Shown one piece after another: positions 45,990 to 54,531 of a stretch of DNA of 64,000 nt. Position numbers and translations under genes: made by a program. Below the pieces are notes generated by a model. That model worked only from the letters and a program-made list of their open reading frames with translations, was not told the DNA's origin and searched no databases. Numbering within the stretch: the stretch's first letter is position 1; each line of letters starts with the position of its first letter. The stretch is from Mucilaginibacter flavus (GTDB lineage: Bacteria; Bacteroidota; Bacteroidia; Sphingobacteriales; Sphingobacteriaceae). The stretch covers positions 1 through 64,000 of the forward strand of contig NZ_JAUFPS010000023.1 of the NCBI RefSeq assembly GCF_030409315.1, given 5' to 3'.

Positions 45990-46350
45990 TTTTATTGATC
46001 ATTATTTCAGCAACTGTAGCAATCTCCTGCTGGTTATCGTCAAAGGCGGTCAAATGTAATTCTGTTAGCCCCGGCTCGTTTTCCACTTCTGTAGTTGTCG
46101 GGATAATTCTAAAGCCGTCCTGGTTAAAAGCCTCTTCCGGTAACTGGCGAGATTGCTCTGCCTGAAGCAGGATGCCTTGTAGTGTAGCCTGCGCGCGGAT
46201 CTTTTTATCGGATAGCCCCTGGTTGGTGACGTTAGCAAATATCATCATAGCCATACCGAACACAACAACGATAATGACCATGGCAACTACAACCTCCATA
46301 ATAGTGGCACCTTTTAGCATCCCAGGGTGCTTCATTTTACTTCCAGCCAT
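45973..46350 (-). CDS. Minor pseudopilin (GspI/GspH-like)
   Basis: A 125-residue prepilin with leader ending MLKG, then ATIMEVVVAMVIIVVVFGMA, a canonical class III signal with Gly at -1 and Glu at +5. The C-terminal domain is small (ELHLTAFDDNQQEIATVAEI), consistent with GspI. It overlaps both neighbours (17 and 19 bases), showing translational coupling. Which class (I or H) cannot be settled by eye. Confidence 0.75.
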   Translation of the reverse strand: MAGSKMKHPGMLKGATIMEVVVAMVIIVVVFGMAMMIFANVTNQGLSDKKIRAQATLQGILLQAEQSRQLPEEAFNQDGFRIIPTTTEVENEPGLTELHLTAFDDNQQEIATVAEIMINKNETKP

Positions 46351-47597
46351 TGTAATATCTTTTTTTCGCCGGAGGCGACTGGCACCAGGTCGGTGGCCAG
46401 GTAATAATGGGAAAGGGCCCCGGCATCAATTTTAAGATTGATCAAATAATTTTCATACCTCGTATATTCGGTCTGGTACATGAACCGCGACGTAAAAACG
46501 CTGCCCGAAATGGTAACGCTATCTTTGGTAGCTATATAGTGTTGTGCATACAGTTGCCCGTTTATTTTTGCGCCTTTAGCCAGGTTTATGGTAGCGGGTA
46601 ACGCAGACGCCTCTTTTTCATATGTAAAAACGGTGCCGCTTACGTTTGCATTCTGGCCGATGTTGATCTGTGGAGGGAAGCCCACCAAAGGGGATTTATA
46701 TCTCAGGATTCCTAAACACGAGGGATAGTCCAGCCGGCAGTTTTTTTCCAGGCTAATTGAATCTGCCGCGAATAATTGGCAGGTGCCCCGGAAGCCGGTC
46801 TTAACCAGGATAGCTTTGGCAAACACCAGTATATTATTGAGTTTTGCTGTGCTGTCGATAGTTAGCAGTGTATCCGCGTAAATAATAATATTACCCGAAA
46901 AATGACCGCCTTTGAATGCATCGGTGTTTTTACCAAGATTTAAAATATAAACAGGAGCCCGGAATGAGCGCGTTAATGAATCTATTTTTCGGTTGATATT
47001 GACCGAAGACCGATGCCCATTAAATAGCCGTTCCAAAATGCTCAGCCGTTCCTGGTTAAGCGCGGGCAACTTGCGTTGACTATCACGAATCTTTCCTACA
47101 ATAAGTCTTTTGTCCCCTTCATAGGCCTTGTTATCTACATAAGCCGCTTTGGCACCGGCTTTGGGAAGAAATGCGTCTCCCCGTATCGAGGTTTTGCCGC
47201 TGAGGGAAAGGGAGCGATCTTCATCGATCAGGTAAATAGCAGCCCATTTGGATGAATCGATACCATGAGCAATGGAAAATACTTTATATACAGTATCCTT
47301 TGTTTGAAATGCTTCAGCAACGCCGATATCATAAATGCCCCAGTGCGTCGTTTTAAGGCTAACTGAATCTTGATCGTTATGGAATAAGCAGACCGTTTTA
47401 CCTTGAAGATAGCTGGTATCCCGGGTCTGTAACAGGATATGCAATCCTGAAGACAGGTTGTTTTGCAAACGATCGAACCTGGCTTTTAGAAGATACTGAC
47501 CGCGGAAGAAATATGCAGCCAGAATCAGGGATGAGCAAACCAATGCGATAACCAGCGCGATGATGATGACAATATATAATGCCGATCCTTTAAGCAT
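46332..47597 (-). CDS. GspK-position protein with prepilin-like N-terminus and repetitive beta body
   Basis: A 421-residue protein starting MLKGSALYIVIIIALVIALV, like a prepilin signal (cleavage after Gly4) but without Glu at +5, as in GspK. The body differs from classical GspK. After ~150 residues it becomes a repetitive beta structure (KLNNILVFAKAILVKTGFRG, KNCRLDYPS, INIGQNANVSGTVF, INLAKGAKINGQLY, ATKDSVTISGSVF), reminiscent of a bactofilin/beta-helix fold. It may cap the pseudopilus tip. It overlaps the MORN gene by 8 bases and the next pseudopilin by 19. Confidence 0.65.
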   Translation of the reverse strand: MLKGSALYIVIIIALVIALVCSSLILAAYFFRGQYLLKARFDRLQNNLSSGLHILLQTRDTSYLQGKTVCLFHNDQDSVSLKTTHWGIYDIGVAEAFQTKDTVYKVFSIAHGIDSSKWAAIYLIDEDRSLSLSGKTSIRGDAFLPKAGAKAAYVDNKAYEGDKRLIVGKIRDSQRKLPALNQERLSILERLFNGHRSSVNINRKIDSLTRSFRAPVYILNLGKNTDAFKGGHFSGNIIIYADTLLTIDSTAKLNNILVFAKAILVKTGFRGTCQLFAADSISLEKNCRLDYPSCLGILRYKSPLVGFPPQINIGQNANVSGTVFTYEKEASALPATINLAKGAKINGQLYAQHYIATKDSVTISGSVFTSRFMYQTEYTRYENYLINLKIDAGALSHYYLATDLVPVASGEKKILQWLEVK

Positions 47598-48186
47598 GTG
47601 CTTTTGCGGCCTTGGTTTTCTTTTTAAAAATATTAATCTTGTTCAAAATAGAACGAGGTTTTCCTTCCAACGCTTTTCCGTGATCGTAATACAGCGTTTG
47701 GGTAGAATCAGGACCGATGTAAAGAATGACCGGTCCATCTAACCGATCGTCATGATATGTCCCCGTTTGTTTGAGACTGCCGTCTATATTATAAAATCTG
47801 AAAGGACCGGAACGTTTTCCTTTGTGCCAGTTAACAACCTGCACCAGTGTGCCACGCTTATTCCAGTCTTTCCAGGTGCCCTCCTTCAATCCGGCTGTAA
47901 AGGCTCCCTGCGTTCTCAGGTTATTGTCCAGGTATGATTCCGAGTAATTACCGTTTAGCAGCTGGCCGCTAAAGCCACCCTGCAAGTTATGTATTTTGTT
48001 GGCTGCGTACCAGTAATAGGTAAGGGTATAATTTGCCTCTGGTATTGAACTGACAGGAATGATCTCTGCAAGTATAGTACGGTCGGTATCCGTTATCCGT
48101 ATTTTATGCAGCCCGTAATCTGGTATTTTTTGACCGAATGAGCAATGGTATACACAAATCAGAATTATAGTATAAATGAATTTCAT
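47590..48186 (-). CDS. Secreted MORN-repeat (YwqK-like) protein in the secretion operon
   Basis: A 198-residue protein with a signal peptide ending near CSFGQ. Residues ~75-170 hold MORN-type repeats (GAFTAGLKEGTWKDWNKRG, GKRSGPFRFYNIDGSLKQTG, DDRLDGPVILY). A basic tail follows. Similar YwqK/MORN proteins are common in Bacteroidota, usually not inside secretion operons. Its ATG directly follows the GspC-like stop. A scaffolding role is conceivable; no catalysis expected. Confidence 0.75.
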   Translation of the reverse strand: MKFIYTIILICVYHCSFGQKIPDYGLHKIRITDTDRTILAEIIPVSSIPEANYTLTYYWYAANKIHNLQGGFSGQLLNGNYSESYLDNNLRTQGAFTAGLKEGTWKDWNKRGTLVQVVNWHKGKRSGPFRFYNIDGSLKQTGTYHDDRLDGPVILYIGPDSTQTLYYDHGKALEGKPRSILNKINIFKKKTKAAKAHA

Positions 48187-48690
48187 TTAAATAGCCGGTT
48201 GAATGTGGATATACTTGGTTTTGCCCTCATGTTTTACCAGGACAGAGTCCTTCAGGTTTTTCAGCAGTTTGATTTGGTCCACCGTCTCTCCTTCATCCAT
48301 TTCTGCAGCCTTGCCATTGATATGCATAAAAGCGACTAATTTTTTTGATCCGGGATTTTTAATATAACCTGAATAGCGGACAACACCCCAATTGAAGGAG
48401 ATCACCGGGTTTGCCATCTTGGTCACCGCCCTTGGCTGAACCCTTAGTGAAGGCTTTATCGTGTCCTTTTTGGCTGCCAGGCCAAAGGGGTCCCGATAAT
48501 TTAATAAAAGCCGCGAAGTATCCCGCGGTATGGCGTAGTCATTGAATACTTCCTTAATGGGAGGCGGCGCAATGTATGCCTCGTCTCCACCACTGCTGTA
48601 AGCAATTACGATTCGGTATATAATCATTCCCCACACCATTAGCATCACAACTATCAGCACATATGTCAATATTTTATTTTTTTTGAGCAT
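48187..48690 (-). CDS. GspC/PilP-like periplasmic connector
   Basis: A 167-residue bitopic protein. One transmembrane helix at ~9-29 (YVLIVVMLMVWGMIIYRIV), a Pro-rich linker, the motif NYRDPFG (~64) that resembles the RDPF of PilP/GspC proteins, and a C-terminal beta domain (~95-165, VVRYSGYIKNPGSKKLVAFM) matching the HR/PilP fold. It would link the inner-membrane platform to the secretin N0 domain. Ten bases after the FN3 lipoprotein gene. Confidence 0.75.
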   Translation of the reverse strand: MLKKNKILTYVLIVVMLMVWGMIIYRIVIAYSSGGDEAYIAPPPIKEVFNDYAIPRDTSRLLLNYRDPFGLAAKKDTIKPSLRVQPRAVTKMANPVISFNWGVVRYSGYIKNPGSKKLVAFMHINGKAAEMDEGETVDQIKLLKNLKDSVLVKHEGKTKYIHIQPAI

Positions 48691-48700
48691 TGCGGCTTAT

Positions 48701-49660
48701 TTAAAGTAATACAAAATTTCGCAAACCGCTTGGTTTTCCTTCCTTGCCCGAAGCGTTAACCGCGCTTACTTTCCAGTAAAGCTGGTTGCCGGGATTTCCC
48801 AGATTGAAGTTGTAGGATGTTGTAGTCACCTTCAATGGGAAAGCATTACTGTAAAGCGTAGTAGAGTCGCTCTTAAAGACGTATAACTTGTAACTGGCAG
48901 CGCCGTCCACCGCATTCCAGCTAAGCTGTAGCGGCAAGGTTACCGCACTTCCATTCGCTGGTGATGCAAGAGTAACCTGTCCGGGGGGAGGCAACTGGTA
49001 AGTCACGTAATTTACCGCAGACCATTTGGATTGCTCTGTTTCGTTTTCAGCTCTCACCCGCCATGCGTAGGTCTGATCTTTAGGAAATGTAAAGTTTATT
49101 TGCTGCCCTGGCACAACATTATTATATGTCAAAGCATTTTCGTTGGCAAAATTATTGGTATCTATCTCCAGCTGGTATTTAGTAGCGCCAAATAAACTAT
49201 TCCATTTAAAAAGCACAGTATTCTGAGTGGTAACGAAATTATTGGCGGGAGATGACAGCGTCATGGTTTGATTAGTTAATGAAGATTCTTCAACAACAAA
49301 ACTGCGGGCGGTTGAATAGGCGGTTTGTGAACTTCCGTTTTCCGCCCTTACTCTCCATTGATAGTTCCCCGGCTCAAGTGTTGCTGAAAATTTGTTTCCT
49401 TTAACGAGCGTGTCCAGAATAAGTCCACCGATGGAGTCGAAGCCTGGAGCGACCACCTGTAAACGGTAGCTGAGCGCATCTTCTACTTCATCCCACCAAA
49501 AGTTGACGGTATATTTCGTGCTTTGATAGTTATCTGCAGGCGCTTCAATATTAACCTGTCTCTTGGCAATGGAGGGCTCAATGAACTCCTTGCAGGAAGA
49601 CAAAAGCGTATTGGCCGTTAAAAAAAAAGTTAAAATATATAATAAGTGTTTAAGTTTCAT
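48701..49660 (-). CDS. FN3-repeat lipoprotein, first gene of the right secretion operon
   Basis: A 319-residue lipoprotein: signal peptide ending LLSSC (lipobox Cys ~23), then three fibronectin III-like modules, each starting with a Pro-Ala-x-Asn/Asp phrase (APADNYQSTKYTVNFWWDEV, SPANNFVTTQNTVLFKWNSL, SPANGSAVTLPLQLSWNAVD). It should sit at the outer membrane, perhaps on the surface. Being first in the operon, it may act as a secretin partner or adhesin. Both are inference. Confidence 0.8.
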   Translation of the reverse strand: MKLKHLLYILTFFLTANTLLSSCKEFIEPSIAKRQVNIEAPADNYQSTKYTVNFWWDEVEDALSYRLQVVAPGFDSIGGLILDTLVKGNKFSATLEPGNYQWRVRAENGSSQTAYSTARSFVVEESSLTNQTMTLSSPANNFVTTQNTVLFKWNSLFGATKYQLEIDTNNFANENALTYNNVVPGQQINFTFPKDQTYAWRVRAENETEQSKWSAVNYVTYQLPPPGQVTLASPANGSAVTLPLQLSWNAVDGAASYKLYVFKSDSTTLYSNAFPLKVTTTSYNFNLGNPGNQLYWKVSAVNASGKEGKPSGLRNFVLL

Positions 49661-50260
49661 TATCGGCCTAATTTAAGAATAAGTCGATAGAAAATATTGT
49701 GAATTTTTATGTATTTTAAAATTGCTTTAAACACTGCTTTTATTCGACCTTAATACTGGCATAATGCTAATATAAAATTGTGCCATTTTTTACAAATAGA
49801 AAGAACAACGCTTGAAAAGCGTATCAAATCTATGAATAAAGTTCCTTCCGGTCATTCGTTTTACCGATGATTCCTTTTAATAGTATCATTTATTATTGAC
49901 GTTGGATTATGTTGCTGGTAACGTTGCATTGTTACAAAAAGGCGAATCAGTTAGGAGTGTAATATTCTTGGATGCAGTTTTGTTTTCTGGCAATATTTAG
50001 CTAATATTTTATATTGAGGATACCTTAAAAACTGTATTTTTACTCCTAAGCAGATATAGCAAAATCTTTATTTTAGTAAATATAAGGTATCAGCTACTTA
50101 ATCCATATCACATATCATGAAAAATGTCTTCTTCTTTAGTTCTTAAAGTTTTGTTCCAGAATATTTTAGCAGCTGATACCCGCTCGATGTTGGCAAAATA
50201 TAGCGATGTCTACTGGTTATGTATACTTTTTTAAATCCTTAATTACAATTTATATTCATC
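49661..50260. other. 600-base divergent regulatory region
   Basis: It separates the right secretion operon (-) from the fourth WPDYVF gene (+), so it holds both promoters. A 10-base inverted repeat, GGTATCAGCT at 50086-50095 and AGCTGATACC at 50171-50180, is a candidate regulatory site. No ORF or RNA recognised. Confidence 0.45.
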
Positions 50261-51487
50261 ATGAAAAAAATAGCTTTGACTTTGTTTATCCTTTTATCGG
50301 TTTCACAATTTTTACACGCCCAGTGGACTACGAACGGTAATGCTACCTATACCTCCAACAATATCGGTATAGGTACAACTACTCCCTCATACCAGTTTCA
50401 GTTGTACAATGCTACAGGGCGTAGCACGAATAATGGCGCTTATGCTGATTTCGGATTAGACTCCTATAATAATACCTCATGGCAGGGCTCACGCCTGTAT
50501 TTCGGGCGCGCCCGCGGTAATGTGACTACTCCACTTGCAGTACAGAACGGGGATTTCATTGGCTGGCTTGACTTTTATGGCCATGATGGGACCGCGGTGC
50601 AGCGGTCCGGGCAGTTGGTCTTTAAGGTTGATGGCGCTCCGTCAAGCGGTATTGTACCCGGGGCATTCGTATTTAGTACCGCTGGTTCCGATGGGGTTGT
50701 CGCAGAGCGTATGCGGATTAGCTCGAACGGCAGTGTTGGCATTGGTACTTCTAACCTCATTTCCGCTTTCCAGCTTGGCAGCGTCCAATATAAGTTTTCT
50801 GTTGGAAAGGCTGACGGTCCAAACTTAAATTATGGAACAACATATATGGGCTTTAATGCGGCAAGAAGTGTTGGAGCCTGGTCGACCGCAACTTGGACGG
50901 TTGAAGGTGATGGCTATCATAATGGTGGAGGTGTGATTTATAGCGATATTTCTGGTACGGTATCCATAGTTCCTATTGCTTCAAACGGAACAAGTACACA
51001 GACGCTTGCTGATGCAGATATTAAAAGCAAAGTTGCCTTCCGGGTTAGTGGTACTGGAAATGTGGGTGTAGGTGTAACAGACAATTCAAATTGGAATCTT
51101 GCTGGCTCAACTTATAAATTAGCAATAGGAGGTAGTGTGATTGCAACCGCGGTAACTGTAAAACTTGCTGCCAATTGGCCCGATTATGTTTTCAAAAGAG
51201 ATTATACTCTACCATCACTAACCGATGTCAAGGCTTATATAGATCAAAACCATCACTTGCCTGAAATTCCATCGCAACAGGAGGTTGCTAAAGAAGGGGT
51301 TAATTTAGGTGATATGAATAAGTTGCTGCTGAAGAAGGTGGAAGAGTTAACCTTGTATTTAATTGCAGAGCACAACGAAAAGGAAGATATGTTAAAAAAA
51401 GATATAAAGCAGCAACAAGCCATTATTGAATTAAACGCCCGTTTATCAACACTTGAGCAAACCCTGAAAAATTTAAAAGCAAATTAA
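50261..51487 (+). CDS. Secreted WPDYVF-domain surface protein 4
   Basis: A 408-residue paralogue outside the right secretion operon. Signal peptide ending near LHAQW, then NNIGIGTTTPSYQFQLYN and a second GSVGIGTSNLISAFQLG repeat. The middle resembles bacteriophage-type fibre sequence (FYGHDGTAVQRSGQLVFKVD). The C-terminal domain reads NWPDYVFKRDYTLPSLTDVK, HHLPEIPSQQEV and VNLGDMNKLLLKKVEELTLY, then a Lys/Gln coiled coil. It is divergent from the FN3 lipoprotein and followed by a good terminator. Confidence 0.8.
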   Translation: MKKIALTLFILLSVSQFLHAQWTTNGNATYTSNNIGIGTTTPSYQFQLYNATGRSTNNGAYADFGLDSYNNTSWQGSRLYFGRARGNVTTPLAVQNGDFIGWLDFYGHDGTAVQRSGQLVFKVDGAPSSGIVPGAFVFSTAGSDGVVAERMRISSNGSVGIGTSNLISAFQLGSVQYKFSVGKADGPNLNYGTTYMGFNAARSVGAWSTATWTVEGDGYHNGGGVIYSDISGTVSIVPIASNGTSTQTLADADIKSKVAFRVSGTGNVGVGVTDNSNWNLAGSTYKLAIGGSVIATAVTVKLAANWPDYVFKRDYTLPSLTDVKAYIDQNHHLPEIPSQQEVAKEGVNLGDMNKLLLKKVEELTLYLIAEHNEKEDMLKKDIKQQQAIIELNARLSTLEQTLKNLKAN

Positions 51488-51585
51488 AATTAAAAAAAAA
51501 CTCGATTTTAGTTGTTTTATTATTATTGTTTATTAGATATTTAGCAAAAAAAAATCAGAATCCAAATGGGATCACAATAAAATAT

Positions 51586-51615
51586 AAAAAGCAAGTTATT
51601 TATAACTTGCTTTTT
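51586..51615 (+). terminator. Intrinsic terminator
   Basis: AAAAAGCAAGTTAT and ATAACTTGCTTTTT form a 14-pair stem with a 2-base centre, ending in a T-run. It ends the WPDYVF protein 4 transcript. Confidence 0.75.
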
Positions 51616-51639
51616 ATATTTAGCACCAAACCATTTATC

Positions 51640-51888
51640 ATGCCGTTGTTTTTTATCAAGTATCGGAAGATTCTCTTTGCAGCAAGTATTTACATGTTCT
51701 TATACGCTTTTTATGAGATTTACAAGGGGATTGAAGGTGCCATTTCTGTTGATAAAGCATATAAAGCTGAGGGGGTAGGTACTTTTATAAACGCCTGCTT
51801 AAGTTTGTTTGTAGCTGTGTATTTGTTCATCAATGTTCGTAAAGCAAATAAAGCAGTTAAAAATGAGCACCTATCCGGAGGAAAGTAA
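51640..51888 (+). CDS. Small two-helix membrane protein
   Basis: An 82-residue protein from ATG 51640 (the longer frame from 51526 would run through the terminator). Two hydrophobic helices (ILFAASIYMFLYAFYEIY and FINACLSLFVAVYLFINV) are joined by a polar loop. No family recognised. It stands alone after the terminator. Confidence 0.5.
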   Translation: MPLFFIKYRKILFAASIYMFLYAFYEIYKGIEGAISVDKAYKAEGVGTFINACLSLFVAVYLFINVRKANKAVKNEHLSGGK

Positions 51889-51934
51889 AAGGCCCTCTAA
51901 GCACATTGTCCCAAAAACTTATTGCTTACAGCTA

Positions 51935-53422
51935 TCATTCTTGTACAAGCGATAGCACCACTTTATAAGCTGTTTTTTTGTCCCATCTCGCTATCAGCCA
52001 TGCTATAAAGCTCAAAGTGAATATGTCTTTATTTTCTATCCTGTCCAGCTGGTTTAAAACCGCCTTTCTGTATGCCGGTTCCGAAGCTACATCCGGTTTT
52101 AGCAGGTATTTTTCAACCAAACTCAGGTAGGATAGTACGCGTTCTTCCGAAGTTTTTAGCAGGTACTTTTTATATCGCCGCCGGAAGCTGTTTAACCGGG
52201 ATGTGGCAAGCTCAATGTTTGAGAACTGTGCTTGCACCAAAATCTCCATCAGGTTTTTTCGGATGGTCCATAACATGCCCATTTTTTTCTCGTACCAGGC
52301 ATCAGTGCGTGTTAGTAAACCAAGCTGTTTCAAACTCCCCCTGTCGTTACAAAGGGCTAAAAACATGGTAAGGCATATCCGTAAATCCTCTATATCCTCT
52401 GGTTTGTGTGCCTGTTTTGAATTAGAGAGCGATTTATGCAATAAAGCAATCGCATCATCAGCAAAGCCTGTGAAAAACAGGTTGAGTGCAGATAGCAGCT
52501 GATGGCGCAGGTAAAACACCGTGTGGTAACGGCTATCCCTCAGCATTAAATCCATCATTTGCTTAAGGTAGCCCACACTCCCGGCAAAATCCATTCGCCG
52601 CAGGTGGAAGTTAGCCAGAAAATACAAGATGGATATATGGTAAAAAAGATACGATTGTTTAATAAGCTGCTGGCCTTGCATGAATTGATTAGTTCGGGCG
52701 ATGTAGCGCTCTATCAATTCGTAATTTTGCTGTATGGCTGCATATTCATTAGCGATGAAAAGGATTTGGTAAATAGCCTTATAGGTCATCAAATCCTGGG
52801 TGGAGATTTTATATTTCCTTATTGTTGCCAGTATCAAGGCTGTTAGGTTAACTACCTTACCTTCCAGGTGTATTTGCTGTAGTTGCTGCCTCAAAAAGGC
52901 ATAAGCCATATTGAGCTTGGCTTCGCGTTGCATATCAGCCTGGTTCCGTAGGAAACGCGCTGTTAACGCTTCAAGGTTTTCTGCTCCCGGCAGGTGGGCG
53001 TATTGTAGTTTCAACAGCAAAAGCTCGTTCAATAAATTAAACTGTTCCAAATGTTCGGCCAGTCGTTCGGCTTTATCCAAACATTTGAAGGCTATTTTGA
53101 TCACGTCGTTTTCTAACAAAAAACGCGCAACCACAACCAAACGCAATGCGTCATAAGTGTCGGAATGACTACTCTCAAAAGCTCTCTGCGATAAAAATAG
53201 CAGCAAATTATCCTGCAACCTTTTCCGCAAAGCATGGTATGCATCGTTGTTTTTCTCCGGATTGTAGAGTTTGTTTAAATTACTGATATCGTCAGTTTCT
53301 ATCGAATCAAGTAAAGCAAGGTTTTTTACATCGCTTCTTTTATTTTTCCGCTGTAAAAACTGCCTGAAAAGCTTTTTTTCGCTACTGTTGAGTAGCTTAA
53401 CCAACTCCGATAATGAGTCCAT
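51935..53422 (-). CDS. Helical-repeat protein of unknown function (495 aa)
   Basis: An all-alpha protein starting MDSLSELVKLLNSSEKKLFR, with a run of paired helices resembling TPR repeats (IKIAFKCLDKAERLAEHLEQ, MDFAGSVGYLKQMMDLMLRD). No signal peptide or membrane segment. Proteins of this general look are common in Bacteroidota, but I know no function. It is divergent from the YiaA-like gene. Confidence 0.75.
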   Translation of the reverse strand: MDSLSELVKLLNSSEKKLFRQFLQRKNKRSDVKNLALLDSIETDDISNLNKLYNPEKNNDAYHALRKRLQDNLLLFLSQRAFESSHSDTYDALRLVVVARFLLENDVIKIAFKCLDKAERLAEHLEQFNLLNELLLLKLQYAHLPGAENLEALTARFLRNQADMQREAKLNMAYAFLRQQLQQIHLEGKVVNLTALILATIRKYKISTQDLMTYKAIYQILFIANEYAAIQQNYELIERYIARTNQFMQGQQLIKQSYLFYHISILYFLANFHLRRMDFAGSVGYLKQMMDLMLRDSRYHTVFYLRHQLLSALNLFFTGFADDAIALLHKSLSNSKQAHKPEDIEDLRICLTMFLALCNDRGSLKQLGLLTRTDAWYEKKMGMLWTIRKNLMEILVQAQFSNIELATSRLNSFRRRYKKYLLKTSEERVLSYLSLVEKYLLKPDVASEPAYRKAVLNQLDRIENKDIFTLSFIAWLIARWDKKTAYKVVLSLVQE

Positions 53423-53554
53423 ATAGATGTGTTATTCTATATAAAGGTATAGAAATTGAAAATTATATCGTCAGTAATTTTCAAAATATGATTTTTATAA
53501 CGCTGTTTTACGTGATACGTTTGCTTCCATATTAATCATTAAAACAAAACAAAC

Positions 53555-54022
53555 ATGGAACCGCTACAACAAAGAACAGAAGAAAATTCATCGGCCGTAA
53601 AATATGGCGAAAAGGTTAGAAACCCGTTTAAGCCTACCGGCGCGTTTATAGGTGCCTCCTGGTTTGCCTTGTTGGTAGGCGCGGTGGGCTATTGCGTGGG
53701 CTTATGGAATGCAGGCATGAAGCTGAACGAAAAAGGCTACTATTTCACCATTCTATTATTCGGTTTATTCGCCGTAATCTCCGTACAAAAAAGTGTTAGG
53801 GACAGGGCCGAGGGACTTGCCGTTACAGATCTTTACTACGGCATTAGCTGGTTTGCCACTATTGCCGCCATGATTTTATTAACAATTGGCCTGTGGAACG
53901 CGGATATGACGTTGAGCGAGAAAGGCTTTTACGGTATGGCATTTTGCCTCAGCATGTTTTCGGCGATTGCCGTACAAAAAAATACCCGCGACGCTAAGAT
54001 GTTTGAGGACAAAGAACTGTAA
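53555..54022 (+). CDS. YiaA/YiaB-type inner-membrane protein
   Basis: A 155-residue membrane protein with two repeats of the YiaAB two-helix domain. Repeat 1 contains ASWFALLVGAVGYCVGLWNA and repeat 2 ISWFATIAAMILLTIGLWNA; each is followed by LNEKGYYFT or LSEKGFYGM and ends in VQKSVRD or VQKNTRD. Function unknown. A terminator hairpin follows at 54035. Confidence 0.85.
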   Translation: MEPLQQRTEENSSAVKYGEKVRNPFKPTGAFIGASWFALLVGAVGYCVGLWNAGMKLNEKGYYFTILLFGLFAVISVQKSVRDRAEGLAVTDLYYGISWFATIAAMILLTIGLWNADMTLSEKGFYGMAFCLSMFSAIAVQKNTRDAKMFEDKEL

Positions 54023-54034
54023 CGTAGCGGTTAC

Positions 54035-54073
54035 CACCCCGCAGCGCTTTGCATGGCAGGCCTGTGGGGTTTA
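54035..54073 (+). terminator. Terminator hairpin
   Basis: ACCCCGCAG and CTGTGGGGT arms (one G-U pair) around a 17-base loop, followed by a T-rich stretch, 13 bases after the YiaA-like stop. Confidence 0.6.
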
Positions 54074-54189
54074 TTTAGATAATGCGCTATTAAGGTGTGC
54101 GTTTTGTATTTCAGCATAAGGTAACATATTCAACGAGCCCAATGAGTAGCCGCTATACGGTATTGAATATTTGATGCCTTATAGCACAC

Positions 54190-54374
54190 TGTCATTAAGT
54201 TAAAGTTTTTCTCCCCCATAGGGGGTAAAGCTTTGTAGGCAAAACAAGAGATAACGCTCCGTGCCGTAGGTACGGAACCTGTGTAGCGTACCTACGGCAC
54301 GCAAAAAGTCTTAATTTTCGTGCGCTACAAAGCTTTTGCTCCGATGGAGCACCCTATCTATTAACTTAATGACA
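54190..54374. repeat. 185-base nested palindromic element
   Basis: Outer arms TGTCATTAAGTTAA (54190) and TTAACTTAATGACA (54361) are perfect 14-base inverted repeats. Inside lie AAAGCTTTGTAG/CTACAAAGCTTT, and at the centre GTGCCGTAGGTA (54261) with TACCTACGGCAC (54289). Small hairpins CTCCCCCATAGGGGG and GCTCCGATGGAGC sit on the flanks. It looks like a non-autonomous mobile palindromic unit. Confidence 0.7.
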
Positions 54375-54500
54375 TTGCTTATACCCGTTTGTAGGGAAAT
54401 TTACTTTTTTGCTCCAAGGAGTTGTCTTTTGATACACAAATCTCTAAAAGCTATTTCCCTGGCCCTTTTATTTATCCTGCCATAATCCTGTGTGTTTCTT

Positions 54501-54508
54501 TATCTTTG
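54501..54508 (+). promoter_or_regulatory. Bacteroidota -7 promoter box before the ABC-F gene
   Basis: TATCTTTG matches TAnnTTTG exactly and lies 24 bases before the GTG start at 54532. No clear -33 TTG partner was found at the expected distance. Confidence 0.5.
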
Positions 54509-54531
54509 CGCAAACTCAATACTTACATACA

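Noticed and set aside
26688..49660. The locus as a type IV pilus for twitching
   Set aside because: No PilT-like retraction ATPase is present, the GspE has the four-Cys knuckle typical of T2SS, and the GspK-like and GspC-like parts fit secretion better. A pilus-like function is not fully excluded.
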